64,000 nt of DNA from NCBI RefSeq assembly GCF_040954645.1, contig NC_092811.1, positions 124,021,411 through 124,085,410 of the forward strand, read 5' to 3'. Positions within the stretch are counted from its first letter, which is position 1. Each line of letters starts with the position of its first letter. The notes beneath the pieces were generated by a model. It worked only from the letters and a program-made list of their open reading frames with translations, was not told the DNA's origin and did no database searches. Of this stretch, positions 1 through 12,344 are shown piece after piece. Source of the stretch: Diabrotica undecimpunctata. Taxonomy: Eukaryota; Arthropoda; Insecta; Coleoptera; Chrysomelidae. The translations under genes were made by a program, and so were the position numbers.

Positions 1-560
1 ATTGCATTTTGTGGCATTAGCTGTTTTTGGGATCATCACAAAGGATAACTGCATTCCATTCTCGCGGAATGTAAGCAATATCATAAATTCTATTGAACAG
101 CTTTACCAAGATTTCGATATTCTCCTCGTCTAGTAGTTTTATTGCTTCTATATTAATTTCATCTGGACCTGTTGCTTTATGCATCTTTGTGGTTCTAACT
201 GCATATTCTATTTCACTTCGCATTATTGATGGCTCTGATAAGTTTTCGGAAGGAACTTTGCGCGTTCTCCTATTGCTATCTCCTATTCTGACTATATGTA
301 TTCGTTTCTGTCGTTGCGTATTCTTGTTCTGTGGTGGCTTTTGTGTATATTCGATATTTCTTTGAGCTTCTTATGTAGTCCAAAACTATCTCTTTTTTCC
401 TGCAATTGTTCTATTTCGTTGCACCTTTCCACCATCCAACGTTCTTTTGCTTTCTTAATTTTCTGGCGAATTTCTTTGTGTATCTGTTTGTATTTATCTT
501 GATTACGTTGTTGTTTATGTTGCCTTCGCTTTTCCATTAGATCCATAATATGTACCTCCA
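1..560 (-). pseudogene. RTE-like non-LTR retrotransposon fragment (family B), linker and start of RT
   Basis: Two reading segments on the minus strand carry the lysine/glutamate-rich linker that precedes the reverse transcriptase in RTE-like elements (an EKRRQHKQQRNQDKYK stretch and GLHKKLKEISN), then the first RT block (ATGPDEINIEAIKLL, PREW). They match the copy at 18.5-20.3 kb, which has the same linker and the block APGSDGITTEALKLL. The frame is broken between the two segments, and the catalytic part lies beyond the left edge of the window. In the intact family this is the replication enzyme of a target-primed retrotransposon. Here it is a dead fragment cut by the window boundary. Confidence 0.8.
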
Positions 561-1117
561 CAAAATTAGATAGCTATATACATCGCTTGACATAGTGTTA
601 GTTCTGACTATGTAAAGTCTACAAAAAAAAAATAGAAATACTTTTGTGGACTTCATTTTTTGCAAACTTTGTTCAAACTTTTAGATACTCTGAATAAGTC
701 TCACTAAATTAACTGTATATTAACCATCGGCATTATAAACTATCGGCAAAATTTATCGGATATAAATTAAGAGAGCAAGTCTGTTCCATAAAAATAATTA
801 GAGCTGGTAATCATTTAATAGCGATAAAATTATTAATGGGAAATGCTAATAAGTATCGTAAACCACTAATCGTCGCACTCATTGATTTCGAAAAATCACC
901 CGATTGTCTAGAACTCTGCGGCGCGGCGTACGTAACAAATGCACTACAAAGTTGTGAATTGTTTATAGATATACAGATTTTGTATTGAACTTTATATCGA
1001 AATGCCTCAACGAGAGCAAGATATACGGAATAACTAAATAAGTTTCATTAAATAGTAATTGTTGAATATCTCAAACGGTGTTCAAAAGTATAAATTTTAA
1101 TTACACAGAGTAATATA
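561..1117. other. Intergenic, AT-rich, nothing recognised
   Basis: No coding frame of note and no resemblance to other parts of the window. A short GC-rich patch (near 918-930) stands out but has no identifiable role. Confidence 0.5.
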
Positions 1118-1509
1118 CAGTGATGAGTTTCTTACCACCCAGCTTTTTAACGTAAGAGATAGAAAACACAGTTACCTTGTGAAATAAAAAGAGATGAAAA
1201 TCGTAGAGGTGGAAAATAATCGGTAGAAACCTATAATTTACATTACCATTATCGATAGTCTCACACCTTTAGACGTTAGCTTCGAGCTAAATCACCTCGG
1301 TCATAATTATTATGTGTACCTGACGTATGTGTGACATATTTCCATTTTTTAATTTCGCATAAAGTAAAATCTGATTGACCACAATAAAGTAAAAATATGA
1401 ATAAAATAATTAATAGTGATTATTTAATCTAAAGTTTTAAATTATTAACCAAGAATAATTTCTACTGTGATTTGAGGAGTTTCATACACTCTTGTCACGG
1501 AATAATTAT

Positions 1510-1590
1510 AAATCCTTCGTGGATTAGTGGTAAGAATTCGACATTGCGACACAGACATCGCAGACGATTAGAGTTCAAAACCCACATGTG
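1510..1590 (+). other. tRNA-like sequence in left arm of the transposon
   Basis: The stretch has an A-box-like block (GATTAGTGGTAAGAATTC), a TGCGA...TCGCA hairpin where an anticodon arm would be, and a B-box-like block (GAGTTCAAAACCC). The acceptor stem does not close properly and the anticodon loop looks 8 nt long, so it is not a working tRNA gene. It may be a decayed tRNA, a SINE head, or a pol III-like element in the long inverted end. Confidence 0.3.
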
Positions 1591-1949
1591 GTTTTCTTTT
1601 TTTTTTTTTAATAATTTGAAATTATGCACAGATCGTTTTGCTTTGAATCACTAAACATTTATGTCAGTCGTTACTAGTATTAGAAGTGTTTAAAGTTAAA
1701 ACAAAAAATTTTATTGACAAAACAGTATCGTCGTACTTTCGAAAATAAACTAAAAATTCTTCAAAATTAAAAGAACTTTTAAAGAATGTTTAAATAAGTA
1801 AAGTAAATTAAAAAGTAAGTAAATTCTACAAAAATAAAAAAATATTGTAAATAAACGTATTTACAATATATTCAAATAAGCCTTCATTAGCAGCAGAACA
1901 ATAACCCAAACTGTCACTAAAGAATCATAAAAGTCTGATGGATCAGAGT

Positions 1950-2861
1950 TTAAGGCACGATGTTCTCATCGTTATATCTCTCATATAGTTTGGACTTGAT
2001 ATATCCCCACATAAAAAAATCACAAGGTGCAAGATCAGGTGATCTTGCAGGCCAGAAAATATCTCCGTGGCCACTAATCAATCGATTAGGAAAAGTCGCA
2101 CTGAGATATTCACTGACGATGCGAGAATTATGTGCAGGACAACCATCGTGTTGAAACCATATGGAATCGAAAGGTATTGGTAAATTACGAAGGACTGGGA
2201 CAATTTCATTTTGCAGAAGTTCCAAGTATTTCCGCCCAGTCAACATACCGTCTATAAAAAATGGACCAATGATATGATTCCCTATTATACCTCCCCAAAC
2301 ATTTACTTTTCGAAGACGCTGGGTACGAGCGACATAAATCTGACGAGGATTTCCTCGAGACCAATACCTAGCATTGATTGAATTGTGACGGCCATGCAAT
2401 GAAAACGTACATTAATCGGTGAACAAAACGTTCTCTAAAAAATGTTCATCTTGATGTGACATTTCTATCGCAGTTTGACAAAATTCTAAACGTCTATATT
2501 GATCCCCAGGGAATTGTTCGTTGGATTTATGAAGTTTATAGGGACGGTATCGATGTCTTTACAAAATTTCACCTACTCTAAATCTTGGAATTCCATATTG
2601 TTCTCCGAGACGAGATGTTGATTGGGTAGGATTTTGCTCAATACTTGCACAAATCATGTCCCTTAGTTCCAAATCTGGATTTATCCCCCTTCGTCTGCGA
2701 ACTCCTCTTGGAGCGAACATGGATTCATAGGTAAAAAAATTACGTATAATAGACTGAATTGTTGATCGTGCTGGAGCCGGCCTATTTGGAAACATATTTA
2801 CAAATTGTTGTCTAATCATGTTGTCTGATAATCCATTCACATGCCAGACAACAATTTGCAC
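1950..2861 (-). pseudogene. mariner-like transposase (DUF4817-type HTH plus DDx41D catalytic core), two nonsense codons
   Basis: The N-terminal part (2559-2861) is a helix-turn-helix region of the DUF4817 kind (SDNMIRQQFVNMFPNRPAP, STIQSIIRNF). The C-terminal part (1950-2399) has the RNase H-like core. The first catalytic Asp is in FTD, the second in FQHDGCPAH, and the third in WPARSPDLAPCDFF, with 41 residues between the last two, which gives a DD41D spacing. Both parts are in one frame, but two stops interrupt it (near 2557 and near 2415, the second directly after the first catalytic Asp). The enzyme would cut and paste the surrounding element, but this copy cannot make it. Confidence 0.85.
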
Positions 2862-3288
2862 TTTTTCCTCGACCGTTTATTGGTTAAACCAATAAAAAAT
2901 TTCTGTTTATCGTAAAAAACACTTCTCGATGTGTTATTATTTGATATCTTGAAGGCTTGATGATTTGGTTAGCTATAAAGCAGGTCGCTGTTCGCGCGCA
3001 TCCATTCCAATGTCGTCAATTGTTTTGAAAATCATTACCTGTACAGAGACATTGATATTAACACTGAGAATTTAGTGATGGATTTGACATTAAACAGTCT
3101 TCAATGGATTATTTTCCATTCACAACTGAAGACTGTAAAACTGGAATTGAATTTGAAATATTTTGTATTTCTATTTTATAACATTGGAATAAGAATAAAT
3201 TGTAAATAATGAGTTTTTCGAAAACTTGTTACCTAATATGTATCATATTTTCTATTATTTTTGATTGAGTAAAACAAAAATTTTACCC

Positions 3289-3349
3289 TTGGTGTAAATT
3301 GAACCCCAATCTTCTTGTCAATAGACAACGTCTCTAACTATTACACCAA
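3289..3349 (-). other. tRNA-like sequence in right arm of the transposon
   Basis: Read on the minus strand, a TTGGTGT...ACACCAA pair could form a 7-bp acceptor stem. Inside are an A-box-like TAATAGTTAGAGACG and a B-box-like GGGGTTCAATTT. It is only about 61 nt and the arms are irregular, so it is not a functional tRNA. It lies at a similar distance from its end of the transposon as the tRNA-like sequence of the left arm and in opposite orientation. Confidence 0.3.
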
Positions 3350-3699
3350 TTTTAAATACAATAATTGTGTTCAGCCAGAACATACCTACCTTTAGTTTAG
3401 TCAAATATTTCAGTTATTTGTGTTATCAGAGTTATTTTTATTATTAAATAAACTTAAAGATTTATAATTTAAAATCGCTACTAATTAATGTTTTTTACTA
3501 TAATATATCTTAATAAATTTAATCATTTATTCTAACATCAGAAATTATTAAAATAAAATATTTTCGAGGTCATCCGTATAATTATGACTGAAGTCAAATA
3601 GACACGTCTAATAACTAGCCTTATCTCGTACTATCTCACAACTTAATCTGTCTTCTATCTTTTCCGCTATTTTGCCGGGTGGTAAGACACTCATCACTG

Positions 3700-4690
3700 T
3701 ATAATTGGAAATATTTTAACTGGAATTGATTCCTGTGCTTAAAATATTAAGATTTAACCGAAATAAAATGTGGCTCCTTTGTTAAAATGTTGTTAATGCA
3801 GGACTATCTGATTAAGAAGCAGTATATACCAAATTTAACATTCTCAAAAAACCATTCTCGAAAACTCGACGTTTAGGTGGAATTTTTTCCGCTCAGAACT
3901 TTCGTAAATTCCAAAATGTATGGTTAACTTCTGGATGGCACTTTCTATCTGTGGACGTAGACTATAATTTCAGTGATTTTTAGATAGACTTGTCTGAATT
4001 TTCAATAATACATTTCCTTTAATTACAATTAAGGTAAAACATGACGACCCCTGGACTACCAAAGGTATCCGCATATCAGCCAAGAATATGCGTTCACTAC
4101 TGTACGTCAACAAATTTACTACCAACGTCTCTGTCACTGGATATATTACCAATACAAGTACAGGGTGTCCCAAATTGGTATGTTTTGCGGGGTACACCGA
4201 AAACTAAATGAGATAGAAAAAAGTGGTTAAGATGTTATGACTTCTTTTTTCGTTAAAGTACTGATTGCCCAATCAAATCATCAATAGCTCCTCACAGTAG
4301 CGAGATACAGGGAGAATATTGAAAAATGTCGAAAACGACAGGGTTAAGTGTCTTCTTTATTAAGAAAAATTTTTGAAGAACTTTTGATAGAAATTTTATG
4401 GTGGCGTTCAGAGGCGTACAAATTTTTTTTATGGGGCCTTACTAAAAAAATATAATACCAACTGTTTTTTTATATCGAACACCCTATAACATTTTTTGTT
4501 TTTATTTTTAATTCCCTAATATGTGACGTTATGTTATAGGCACTTAAAAATAAAACACTCGCAACAATAATATCGCATTTTAACATTGTATTATAAGGAT
4601 ATTAGTCCCTTGACAGTTTTATTTAGCAAAAATAAAATCAGTACCTAGCTAACTTGAAAGTAAACTAAATACTTAAGGCTGGTGTACATG
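3700..4690. repeat. Non-coding stretch with a mariner-like end near 4160
   Basis: At 4160-4200 the sequence CAGGGTGTCCCAAATTGG resembles the terminal repeat of DUF4817-type mariner relatives (CAGGGTG followed by a CCAA-type block). No matching inverted end or transposase was found nearby, so it is probably a solitary or truncated end. The rest holds no recognisable gene. Confidence 0.35.
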
Positions 4691-4901
4691 AGGTCAGTAA
4701 GAAAGCAAGTAAAGTGGGCAGGTTGCTTGCCACAAGTTACTTGCCTTTTATAAACGTTTACTTGAGTCATATTTTACGGTAAGGAAAGTACCTGGCAACT
4801 TGCCATACAAGCTTAAACGACAGTCAAGTGAATAGAAAGAGTGTCTATTTCTCAACGCACTTGCTTTCCCCCTTCATGAAATTTACTTACCGGTACGCGA
4901 C

Positions 4902-5369
4902 TTGTCGATTACTTGTCTCATTGGATCACGTGAAATTTCCGGAGAAGCCAGTGCGAACCTTATTTATTCTGAACATTGTTATTATTATTATCGCCGTTGC
5001 AATAGTGTTACTATTAAATTCAAATTGACACCACCGAGGTGGAATCAGACAACAACATGTAAATTTGTTGAATTGTACAGCGAACATGAATGTTTATGGC
5101 ACATGAACACTACAATATACAGAAATAAACAAGCTCGAGAAAATGCGGTTAAGAAAATTGCGGAAGATATGGGAATACACGGTTTCGGTGTAGACGAAGT
5201 AAAACAAAAAATTAAAAGTCTTCGTACTACATATCAACAAGAGCTGGCTAAAGTTATAAAATCTGAAAAATCGGGCGCTGGTACTGAAAATGTTTACAAA
5301 CCAAGTATGAACTGGTTTACTAGTATGCATGAAATAATGAAAACCGGGCAAATGAACTACAAGGACTAA
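4902..5369 (+). CDS. MADF-domain protein segment
   Basis: From about 5030 the frame encodes a MADF-type DNA-binding domain: KFVELYSEHECLWHMNTTIY, then AVKKIAEDMG, then VDEVKQKIKSLRTTYQQEL, with the spaced tryptophans and leucines of this Myb/SANT-like fold and a stop after MKTGQMNYKD. The upstream 40 residues look unlike coding sequence, so the true start is more likely an upstream exon. MADF proteins are found as host transcription regulators and as the second protein of PIF/Harbinger transposons. Repeated AAGTAACTTGCC-like words just upstream (4700-4810) favour a transposon setting. No partner transposase is visible here. Confidence 0.5.
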   Translation: MSITCLIGSREISGEASANLIYSEHCYYYYRRCNSVTIKFKLTPPRWNQTTTCKFVELYSEHECLWHMNTTIYRNKQARENAVKKIAEDMGIHGFGVDEVKQKIKSLRTTYQQELAKVIKSEKSGAGTENVYKPSMNWFTSMHEIMKTGQMNYKD

Positions 5370-5560
5370 CTGAACATTTTCAATGTAAGTTTTAGATGCT
5401 AACTTCCACCATTTGTACTAAATAAGTTTTTCATTTAGGTGCTGATGAAGGTGACAGCCTATAACAGAAAATTTCACATTTCGAATAAAGTTCTACACCA
5501 AACTGGCATCTTTAGCCAATCCTTTACCTGCCGCTTTCCCGATAGTTATCTACCAAAGAA

Positions 5561-5564
<4 letters not shown>

Positions 5565-5627
<63 letters not shown>
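5565..5627. repeat. (TA)n microsatellite
   Basis: About 63 bp of uninterrupted TA repeats. It generates meaningless YIYI reading frames on both strands. Confidence 0.95.
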
Positions 5628-6578
<951 letters not shown>

Positions 6579-6752
6579 GGTCGCGCGTATTTCCTAGATA
6601 CGCTAAATGCTAATTAGATATTTTAAAATGTAGGTAATGAAATATTGTAATATTAATACAAAATATATTCGGTGGAAGATTGATACACTGTATTTCTTAA
6701 AATTTTTTATTGAATTTTATTAAAAACAACAACGGTGTCATAAATCTCATAT

Positions 6753-8318
6753 CATCATTCAATCTTCGCTTATCCACTGCTGGACATAGATCTCCCTCAT
6801 AATTTTCCATCTATTTCGATCTTGTGCCTCTTGCATCCAATTCCTATGATAACGTTTTAGATCGTCAGTCCAACGTGTTGGTGGACGACCTCTACTTCGG
6901 TAGGCATCATCTCTTGGTCTCCATTCCAGTATCCGCTTTGTCCATCTATTGTCTGTCATTCGAGCCACGTGACCTGCCCAGTTCCATTTTAGTGTTGCTA
7001 CTCTCTCTACTGCATCAGCCACTCCTGTTCTTTGTCGTAGCTGGCGATTTGGGATCTTGGAAACGCCCAACATAGCACGCTCCATCGCCCTTTGACACAC
7101 ACGGATCTTTTGAACTGTTCTCCTTGTCATGGTCAACGTTTCGGCACCGTAAGTTAACACTGGCAAAACACACTGATTAAACGTTTTTCTTTTAAGGCAT
7201 ATTGGTATATCAGACGATTTGAAAATATGGTTCAGCTTGCCGAAGGCTGCCCAAGTCAGTCTTATACGACGGAGAAGCTCAACGGTTTGGTTATCTTTTC
7301 CTATGCGAATCTCATGACCTAGGTATTTATAGGCCATTACCTGGTCTATGGATCTTGTTCCTACTCATATATCTTCGCTGACTACAAGATTTGTCATCAT
7401 CTGGGTTTTAGATATATTTATTTTCAATCCCCCTTCTAGCGAGGAAAGGTAGAGCTGATTTAAAAGTTCTTTGGCCTCATCTATCCTATCAGCTATTAGT
7501 ACAATATCATCTGCAAACCTTAGATGGCTAAGCTTTTCTCCGTTTATGTATATGCCCTTGTCGGTCAGTTTTGCCCTTTTACATATATATTCCAAAAGCG
7601 TAGTGAACAGTTTCGGCGATATGGTGTCCCCCTGGCGTACTCCACGTTGTATCGGGAATTTCTGGGTTTGACGATCACCCACTCTAACACTGGCTGTTGC
7701 GTTTTGGTATATATGTTTAATTATATTTATATACCGATAGTCAATTCGGCATTCTGTCAAGGCTTCCAACATTTTTTGTTGATTCACGGTGTCGAATGCC
7801 TTTTCATAGTCGACAAATATTAAAGCTAGTGGTTTATTATATTCAGTGCATTTTTCTATACGATTTTTTATTACCAGTAGGTGATCGTTTGTTCCATAGC
7901 CTTTTCTAAAACCTGCCTGTTCTATGGGCTGATAAAATTCCAATTTATTTTCTAGTCGTTTCGTAATTATTTTTGTTAATAGTTTATAAATATGTGAAAG
8001 TAGACTTATGGGCCTGTAATTCCTGAGGTCGGTAGCATCCCCTTTTTTTATGAAGTATGATAATTTCTGCGTTATACCACTGGGTTGGTGTTATTGCTTC
8101 CTGCAAACATCTAGTGAATAGTTTGGCAAGGACCTGCCATAATCTTTTTCCAGCCACCTTCAAGGCATCTGCCACTATTTCATCGCCTCCGGGGGACTTA
8201 TTGTTTTTCATTTCTTGCACTGACCTTCGAACTTCATTGGGTGTTACGTCCGGTAAAATTTCAGATCCCTGATTGATTATCTTTGGTAATGATCCACTCC
8301 GGTTACATTGCTGTATGC
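6753..8318 (-). pseudogene. RTE-like non-LTR retrotransposon, 5' truncated (family E2)
   Basis: The reverse transcriptase and C-terminal region are read on the minus strand: FVDYEKAFDTVNQQ, RGVRQGDTISPKLF, LRFADDIVLIAD (catalytic FADD), then the KYLGHEIRIG and GHVARMTDNRW blocks and the GRPPTRWTDD tail motif. One TGA (at about 7362) replaces a TGC still present in the sister copy at 17 kb, and there is a frameshift near 7960. The element is flanked by the direct repeat TCTCATAT (6745-6752 and 8319-8326), a likely target-site duplication. It ends in GAAGATTGAATGATG. Confidence 0.85.
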
Positions 8319-8339
8319 TCTCATATGTCTCCTAGATAT

Positions 8340-10066
8340 TGCACTTTACTCATATTATTGTATCGCAGTTTTGCAGTCTTGACAAATATGCTTTGAATGT
8401 TCCATACAGATGAATTTCTGACAAATTTCACAGCTGAAGCGCGTGATCCTTGAACGTTTATCATTTTGACAAGCTTTACATCTTCTTTTACTTGCTGCGA
8501 CTTCCTCTACTGTCGATACCTAATTCTGCTTTTCTTTTTGAAATTTTTTCTTTGAGCTCATTTTGAATGGAGTATTGTGTTCTTCATTCGACGTGTCTTT
8601 TCACAAGAGCATTTGAAAGTACAGGACAAAGCGGATACTGGAATGGAGACCAAGAGATGATACCTACCGAAACAGAGGTCGTCCACCAACACGTTGGACT
8701 GACGATCTAAAACGTTGTCATAGGAATTGGATGCAAGAGGCACAAGATCGAAATAGATGGAAAATTATGAGGGAGATATATGTCCAGCAGTGGATAAGCG
8801 AAGATTGAATGATGTTGATTTGAAAGTAGTCGAAGGTATTTTCTTTTAAGTATTTTTTCGTTATTATTGGTGGAATAGATTATATAACTATTGATCGCGG
8901 CTACATTTAACATGGAAAAAATACTACCATCGGCCATCTTCTGGTTTTCCTGGCAACATTGTAAGAAGCACAAAGTTTGTCTACTGTATCTACACCTCCT
9001 TTTGCCTTGTTATAGAATGTTATAATCTCGGATTTCTTTTGGTCACCTGTTTCTGCGTCGATTGCTGCGTCATCATGTAGGCTTGAAACTAATATACGTT
9101 TTTATAGCGCTTAGACGTAGGAAACAAGAGTCATTTCCTTCCGAAACCCAAAAATACTGGTATTGGGCTCACACTTTTTTGTAACTTTAAATAAATTCAT
9201 TGGGAATTTGGGCCTTATTTTTTTCATCGTTCCTACAAAGGCAATTTTTTTTCTTATCAAGATCTTTTATCAAATCAAAATCAGAAAAACAGTTGTCAGT
9301 GGTCAATGTTCTCCCCATATTAAATATAGATGTTGCCAACCAAGGAGCATCTTCCACAAAATGCCTCTAGTTTCTCGTCAATTGTAACATTTCTGTATCC
9401 ATTTTTGGCAATTAGACACAAACTCCTCGAAAATATTCCTTATTGGGGCCAAGAAATCCATTCTTTTACGTTCTACTCTCGTAGCTATGTCATCAAAACG
9501 TAATGCTCTTATTAAAAATAGAAATCTTCTCCAACTTATCACTGTTTTGAAATCATCCATTCTCCATGGTTGTTCAAGGTTAACTCGATTACCATGGTAA
9601 ATGCCCGCCAAATAAAGCAAACCCAAAAGGGCTGTTATTTCTAGTTTGTCTGTACCCCTTGCATCTCTTGGACGACAATAATTAGATCTTACAGAACTTA
9701 TGTACTTATTTGTGAAGTTCACGATGCTCTCAATCATAGGATCAGTTATGAGGCACTTACAAATATCAACGATGTCTGTGAGATTCTTAGCTGATCCAAT
9801 GACCCCAGGGAGACGTAGTAATATATTGCGAGTTGGTAGCTTACTTTTTTTGTTTGAATTTTTTGCCAAATCCATGAGTCGAAAACTTTTCCATTTTTCT
9901 TTAGATGAGCTATATAAGCCTCGTTGGAACTGTCAGCTTCGTCTTCGGCAATACTTCCATCACTCAATTCGGACTCAGAATCGTCATCATATTTCGAAAC
10001 ATGTCCCTCTTCGTCTGTATCGCTATCATCCATATGTATATCGTCATCCGACTCAGCAAACATCAA
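8340..10066 (-). pseudogene. piggyBac-like transposase, decayed and interrupted
   Basis: Starting at the right, an acidic N-terminus (SDDDIHMDDSDTDEEG) leads, after a frameshift near 9870, into the DDE_Tnp_1_7 domain (ITALLGLLYLAGIYHGNR, FLFLIRALRFDD). The three aspartates of the piggyBac catalytic site are recognisable in VTIDEKLEAF, LTTDNCFSDF and KGGVDTVDKL. About 80 residues are missing between the first two. The C-terminal cysteine-rich finger (RRCKACQNDKRSR) lies at about 8400-8530. An RTE fragment sits between the body and this finger. The live enzyme moves elements between TTAA sites; this copy is dead. Confidence 0.85.
8622..8817 (+). mobile_element. RTE-like 3' fragment (family E2) inserted in the piggyBac relic
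   Basis: The last 196 bp of the same family as at 6.75-8.3 kb and 17.05-17.75 kb, in plus orientation, with the GRPPTRWTDDLKR-like end and the tail GAAGATTGAATGATG. It is bounded by an exact 11-bp duplication, ATTTGAAAGTA (8611-8621 and 8818-8828). It interrupts the piggyBac frame. Confidence 0.9.
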
Positions 10067-10184
10067 ATTTGTAACATCTTCTATATCAGTGGGATCAGAT
10101 TGAGATTGAAAATCTTCTTCTTATCCACCATTTCTAAAATACAATAAACAAAATGGAACTAATTGCCACAAATGGTCGCGTGTA

Positions 10185-10340
10185 TATAAGAGATACAGAC
10201 CTCTACTGTCGACCGCTGAATATTGTGCTCCAGTCTGGCTACACAGTCCATGCGTAAAAAAGATCGACAATCAGCTGCACAGCACTATCAGGATGATAGC
10301 TGGTACAATTAAATCAACTCCCACCCAATGGCTTCCAGTA
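10185..10340 (+). pseudogene. Non-LTR reverse transcriptase C-terminal scrap
   Basis: A short frame reads STAEYCAPVWLHS, then QLHSTIRMIAGT, then TPTQWLPV. These are the conserved thumb/C-terminal blocks of Jockey/R1-type reverse transcriptases. Nothing of the catalytic region is present and the flanking sequence belongs to a DNA transposon. Confidence 0.65.
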
Positions 10341-10863
10341 TATCAGAAACTATTCATGTTTATTATTATTCAAACTTTAGGAGAAAAAATTCCTTAGTAA
10401 AAGTGGCCAAGAGAAATCGCTGAAAATAACTTTTAAGTTTCTGGATTAACCAGTAGGGGGCGTAACCTGTGAAGAAAAATATGAAAACCAGTTTTTTGTG
10501 AAATATTCCCAATTATACCTAGTGCTAAATAAGTAAACTAGAAAGAAGCCTAAATTCCGCACAAAGTTGTTCAAGTACTTTTTTTTATTTTTTCAAATAA
10601 AGGGTGGGGGAGAGTGGGAAAGTATTTGTGGATAAATACCTATAACTTTGGTTTGGATCAACCGATTTTAACGAAATGAGTGTCATTGGATAGAGTGTGG
10701 ATGATTTAATTTATATCTACTATAAAACAATTGCATTTGGTGGGGGAGATGCGCCGTGTTGCCGTTTTTATCGGAATATTAAAATAACAGCTGAATCTAA
10801 AGTTTAAAGAGAATTACAAGTTTCTGACCTAAACGTTCACTTTATAATATGAAAAACCAACCT

Positions 10864-11132
10864 ATATATATTTAGGGATTCTACAGTATTCACTGCCTTC
10901 CCTCGCTCAACCGTTTCCATTTCTCTCTGTTGTTCCATTCTCCATCGTTTAGTCCTCTCTTACTCATGGCGTCATCTACTTCGTTCCTCTAGGATTTTCG
11001 GGGTCGTCCTCTTTTCCTCCTTCCTATGGGGCTCCATTCGGTTATTCTCTTTATCCATCTGCTGTCGCTAGTTCTTCTTACATGTCCATACCACTTTAGT
11101 CTTTTTTGTTCTATATATGTTAGTATGTGTAT
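10864..11132 (-). mobile_element. RTE-like 3' fragment (family C) inserted in the mariner-like element
   Basis: On the minus strand the C-terminal motifs EQKRLKWYGHVRR and GRRKRGRPRKS match the open copy at 36.6-38.3 kb. A 12-bp duplication, AAAAACCAACCT, flanks it (10852-10863 and 11133-11144). The insertion creates an artificial reading frame that fuses a transposase helix-turn-helix to an RT tail. Confidence 0.85.
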
Positions 11133-11144
11133 AAAAACCAACCT

Positions 11145-11470
11145 GTGATGTTTAAAAATCCTTAGAACAGTAGTTTTGGGTATGTTTAATTCTATAGAGA
11201 TTTGCCGACTACTTATATGTGGATTCTGTTGAATTAAAGCAAGAACATTGATTGAATTATCTTCGGTCATACCTCTACTACGTCGTTTAAAACAAGGACG
11301 ATAACAACTACCAGTTTTTCTTAATCTTCTTGAATTTCTTTCAAATACTTCTTTGCCATAATGTTTCCTGTCAGGATATCTTACAGAATATATAAGTGAG
11401 GCAATAGCGGCATTTTTGTGACATTCGAAATAAACTCAAATCATATCATAGAATTCTGCATTTGATATAC
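11145..11470 (-). pseudogene. DUF4817-type mariner transposase, N-terminal part only
   Basis: From about 11465 the minus strand reads a typical start (SNAEFYDMI, then YFECHKNAAIA, then SVRYPDRKHYGKEVFER) and a second helix-turn-helix (NPHISSRQISIELNIPKTTV). One TGA stop lies in the first helix region. The catalytic half is absent, removed by internal deletion before or after the RTE inserted. Confidence 0.75.
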
Positions 11471-12344
11471 TCATCACGAATTATTAGTACTGATACTAAA
11501 TTACTAATATTACTAATGTTAATATCTATTGAAAAAAGTGCAATCTTCAATTCAAATTATAATATAACACTTCTTAACAATGTTTTGACTGCTATCAATA
11601 AATAAACAATATGAACTCCCCGTCAAATCCATTGTCGTAGCCTACTTAGTTTCGAAAAAACTATTTTTAATCATATGAAATAACAACGGCAACGGTCAAA
11701 CTTCTGCTATAAAAAAATTTGAAAGTACCTACTGACTTATTTTTTAATTTAATTTATAATACAGGGTGAGTCAATACTATACTTACTTATGTTTATGTGT
11801 TTTTATTCATATCTCGAGTTCGACAAAAGCTATTAACATGCGGTTGCGCCATTCTGTTACGAATCCTGTTTTATTATAATTTACAATTAATAGATGTTTC
11901 CATTAAACATTTTAAAGACAAACAAATTTTAATTTTTTCTATTCGAAAGTACCCTCTACCTAAGACAATTAAAACTAAATGCAATTGTTTTATAGTAGAT
12001 GTAAATTAATTCATCCACACTCTTTATAATGACACTAATTTCGTTAAAATCGGTTGATCCAAACCAAAGTAAAAAAAAGTACACTTAATGTAGAATTTAG
12101 GCCTCTTTCTTGTTTACTTCTTGGTATAATTGGGCATATTTCCCAAAAAACGGGTTTTCAAAGTTTTCTTCACAGTAAAGGTAAGGTTACGCCCCCTAGC
12201 GGTTCAACGAGAAACTTGAAAGTTAATTCCAGCGATTTTTCTTGGCCACTTTTACTAAGGAATTTTTTCTCCTAAAGTTATAACATGAATATTTTCTAAT
12301 ATATAGCTGAAAGATCGGCTTATTGGACCACCCGGTTCTTCGTT

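Larger units (their letters stand above)
1118..3699 (-). mobile_element. IS630/Tc1/mariner-superfamily DNA transposon with long imperfect inverted ends
   Basis: The outer ends are inverted copies: CAGTGATGAGTTTCTTACCA at the left matches the reverse complement of the right end with one or two differences, and both sit next to TA, the usual target of this superfamily. Weaker inverted similarity (GATAGA..ACA..TTGTGA blocks, and AATTA/TAAATCTAAAGTTT-like blocks) can be followed inwards for about 400-470 bp on each side, so the ends are long rather than the 20-30 bp usual for mariners. A single minus-strand transposase pseudogene lies in the middle. Each arm also holds a tRNA-like motif in mirror orientation. 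Total length is about 2.58 kb. Confidence 0.75.
10345..12330 (-). mobile_element. Mariner-like (DUF4817-type) element with long inverted arms, carrying an RTE insert
   Basis: The left arm (about 10345-10742) and the right arm (about 11974-12325) are inverted copies: AGGAGAAAAAATTCCTTAGT, AGGGGGCGTAACC, AACTTTGGTTTGGATCAACC and CTACTATAAAACAATTGCAT appear in both with about 10-15% difference. The left arm has about 50 extra bases. The outer right end (TTGGACCACCC) resembles the CAGGGTGGTCCAA terminal motif of mariner relatives. Between the arms lies only the start of a transposase, so this is an internally deleted, non-autonomous copy. Confidence 0.7.

Noticed and set aside
1510..3349. Functional tRNA genes
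   Set aside because: Stems do not close and lengths are wrong; only A/B-box-like similarity remains.
10989..11270. ORF joining a helix-turn-helix to GRRKRGRPRKS
   Set aside because: A mariner N-terminus joined to an RTE tail across a 12-bp target duplication, not a fusion gene.
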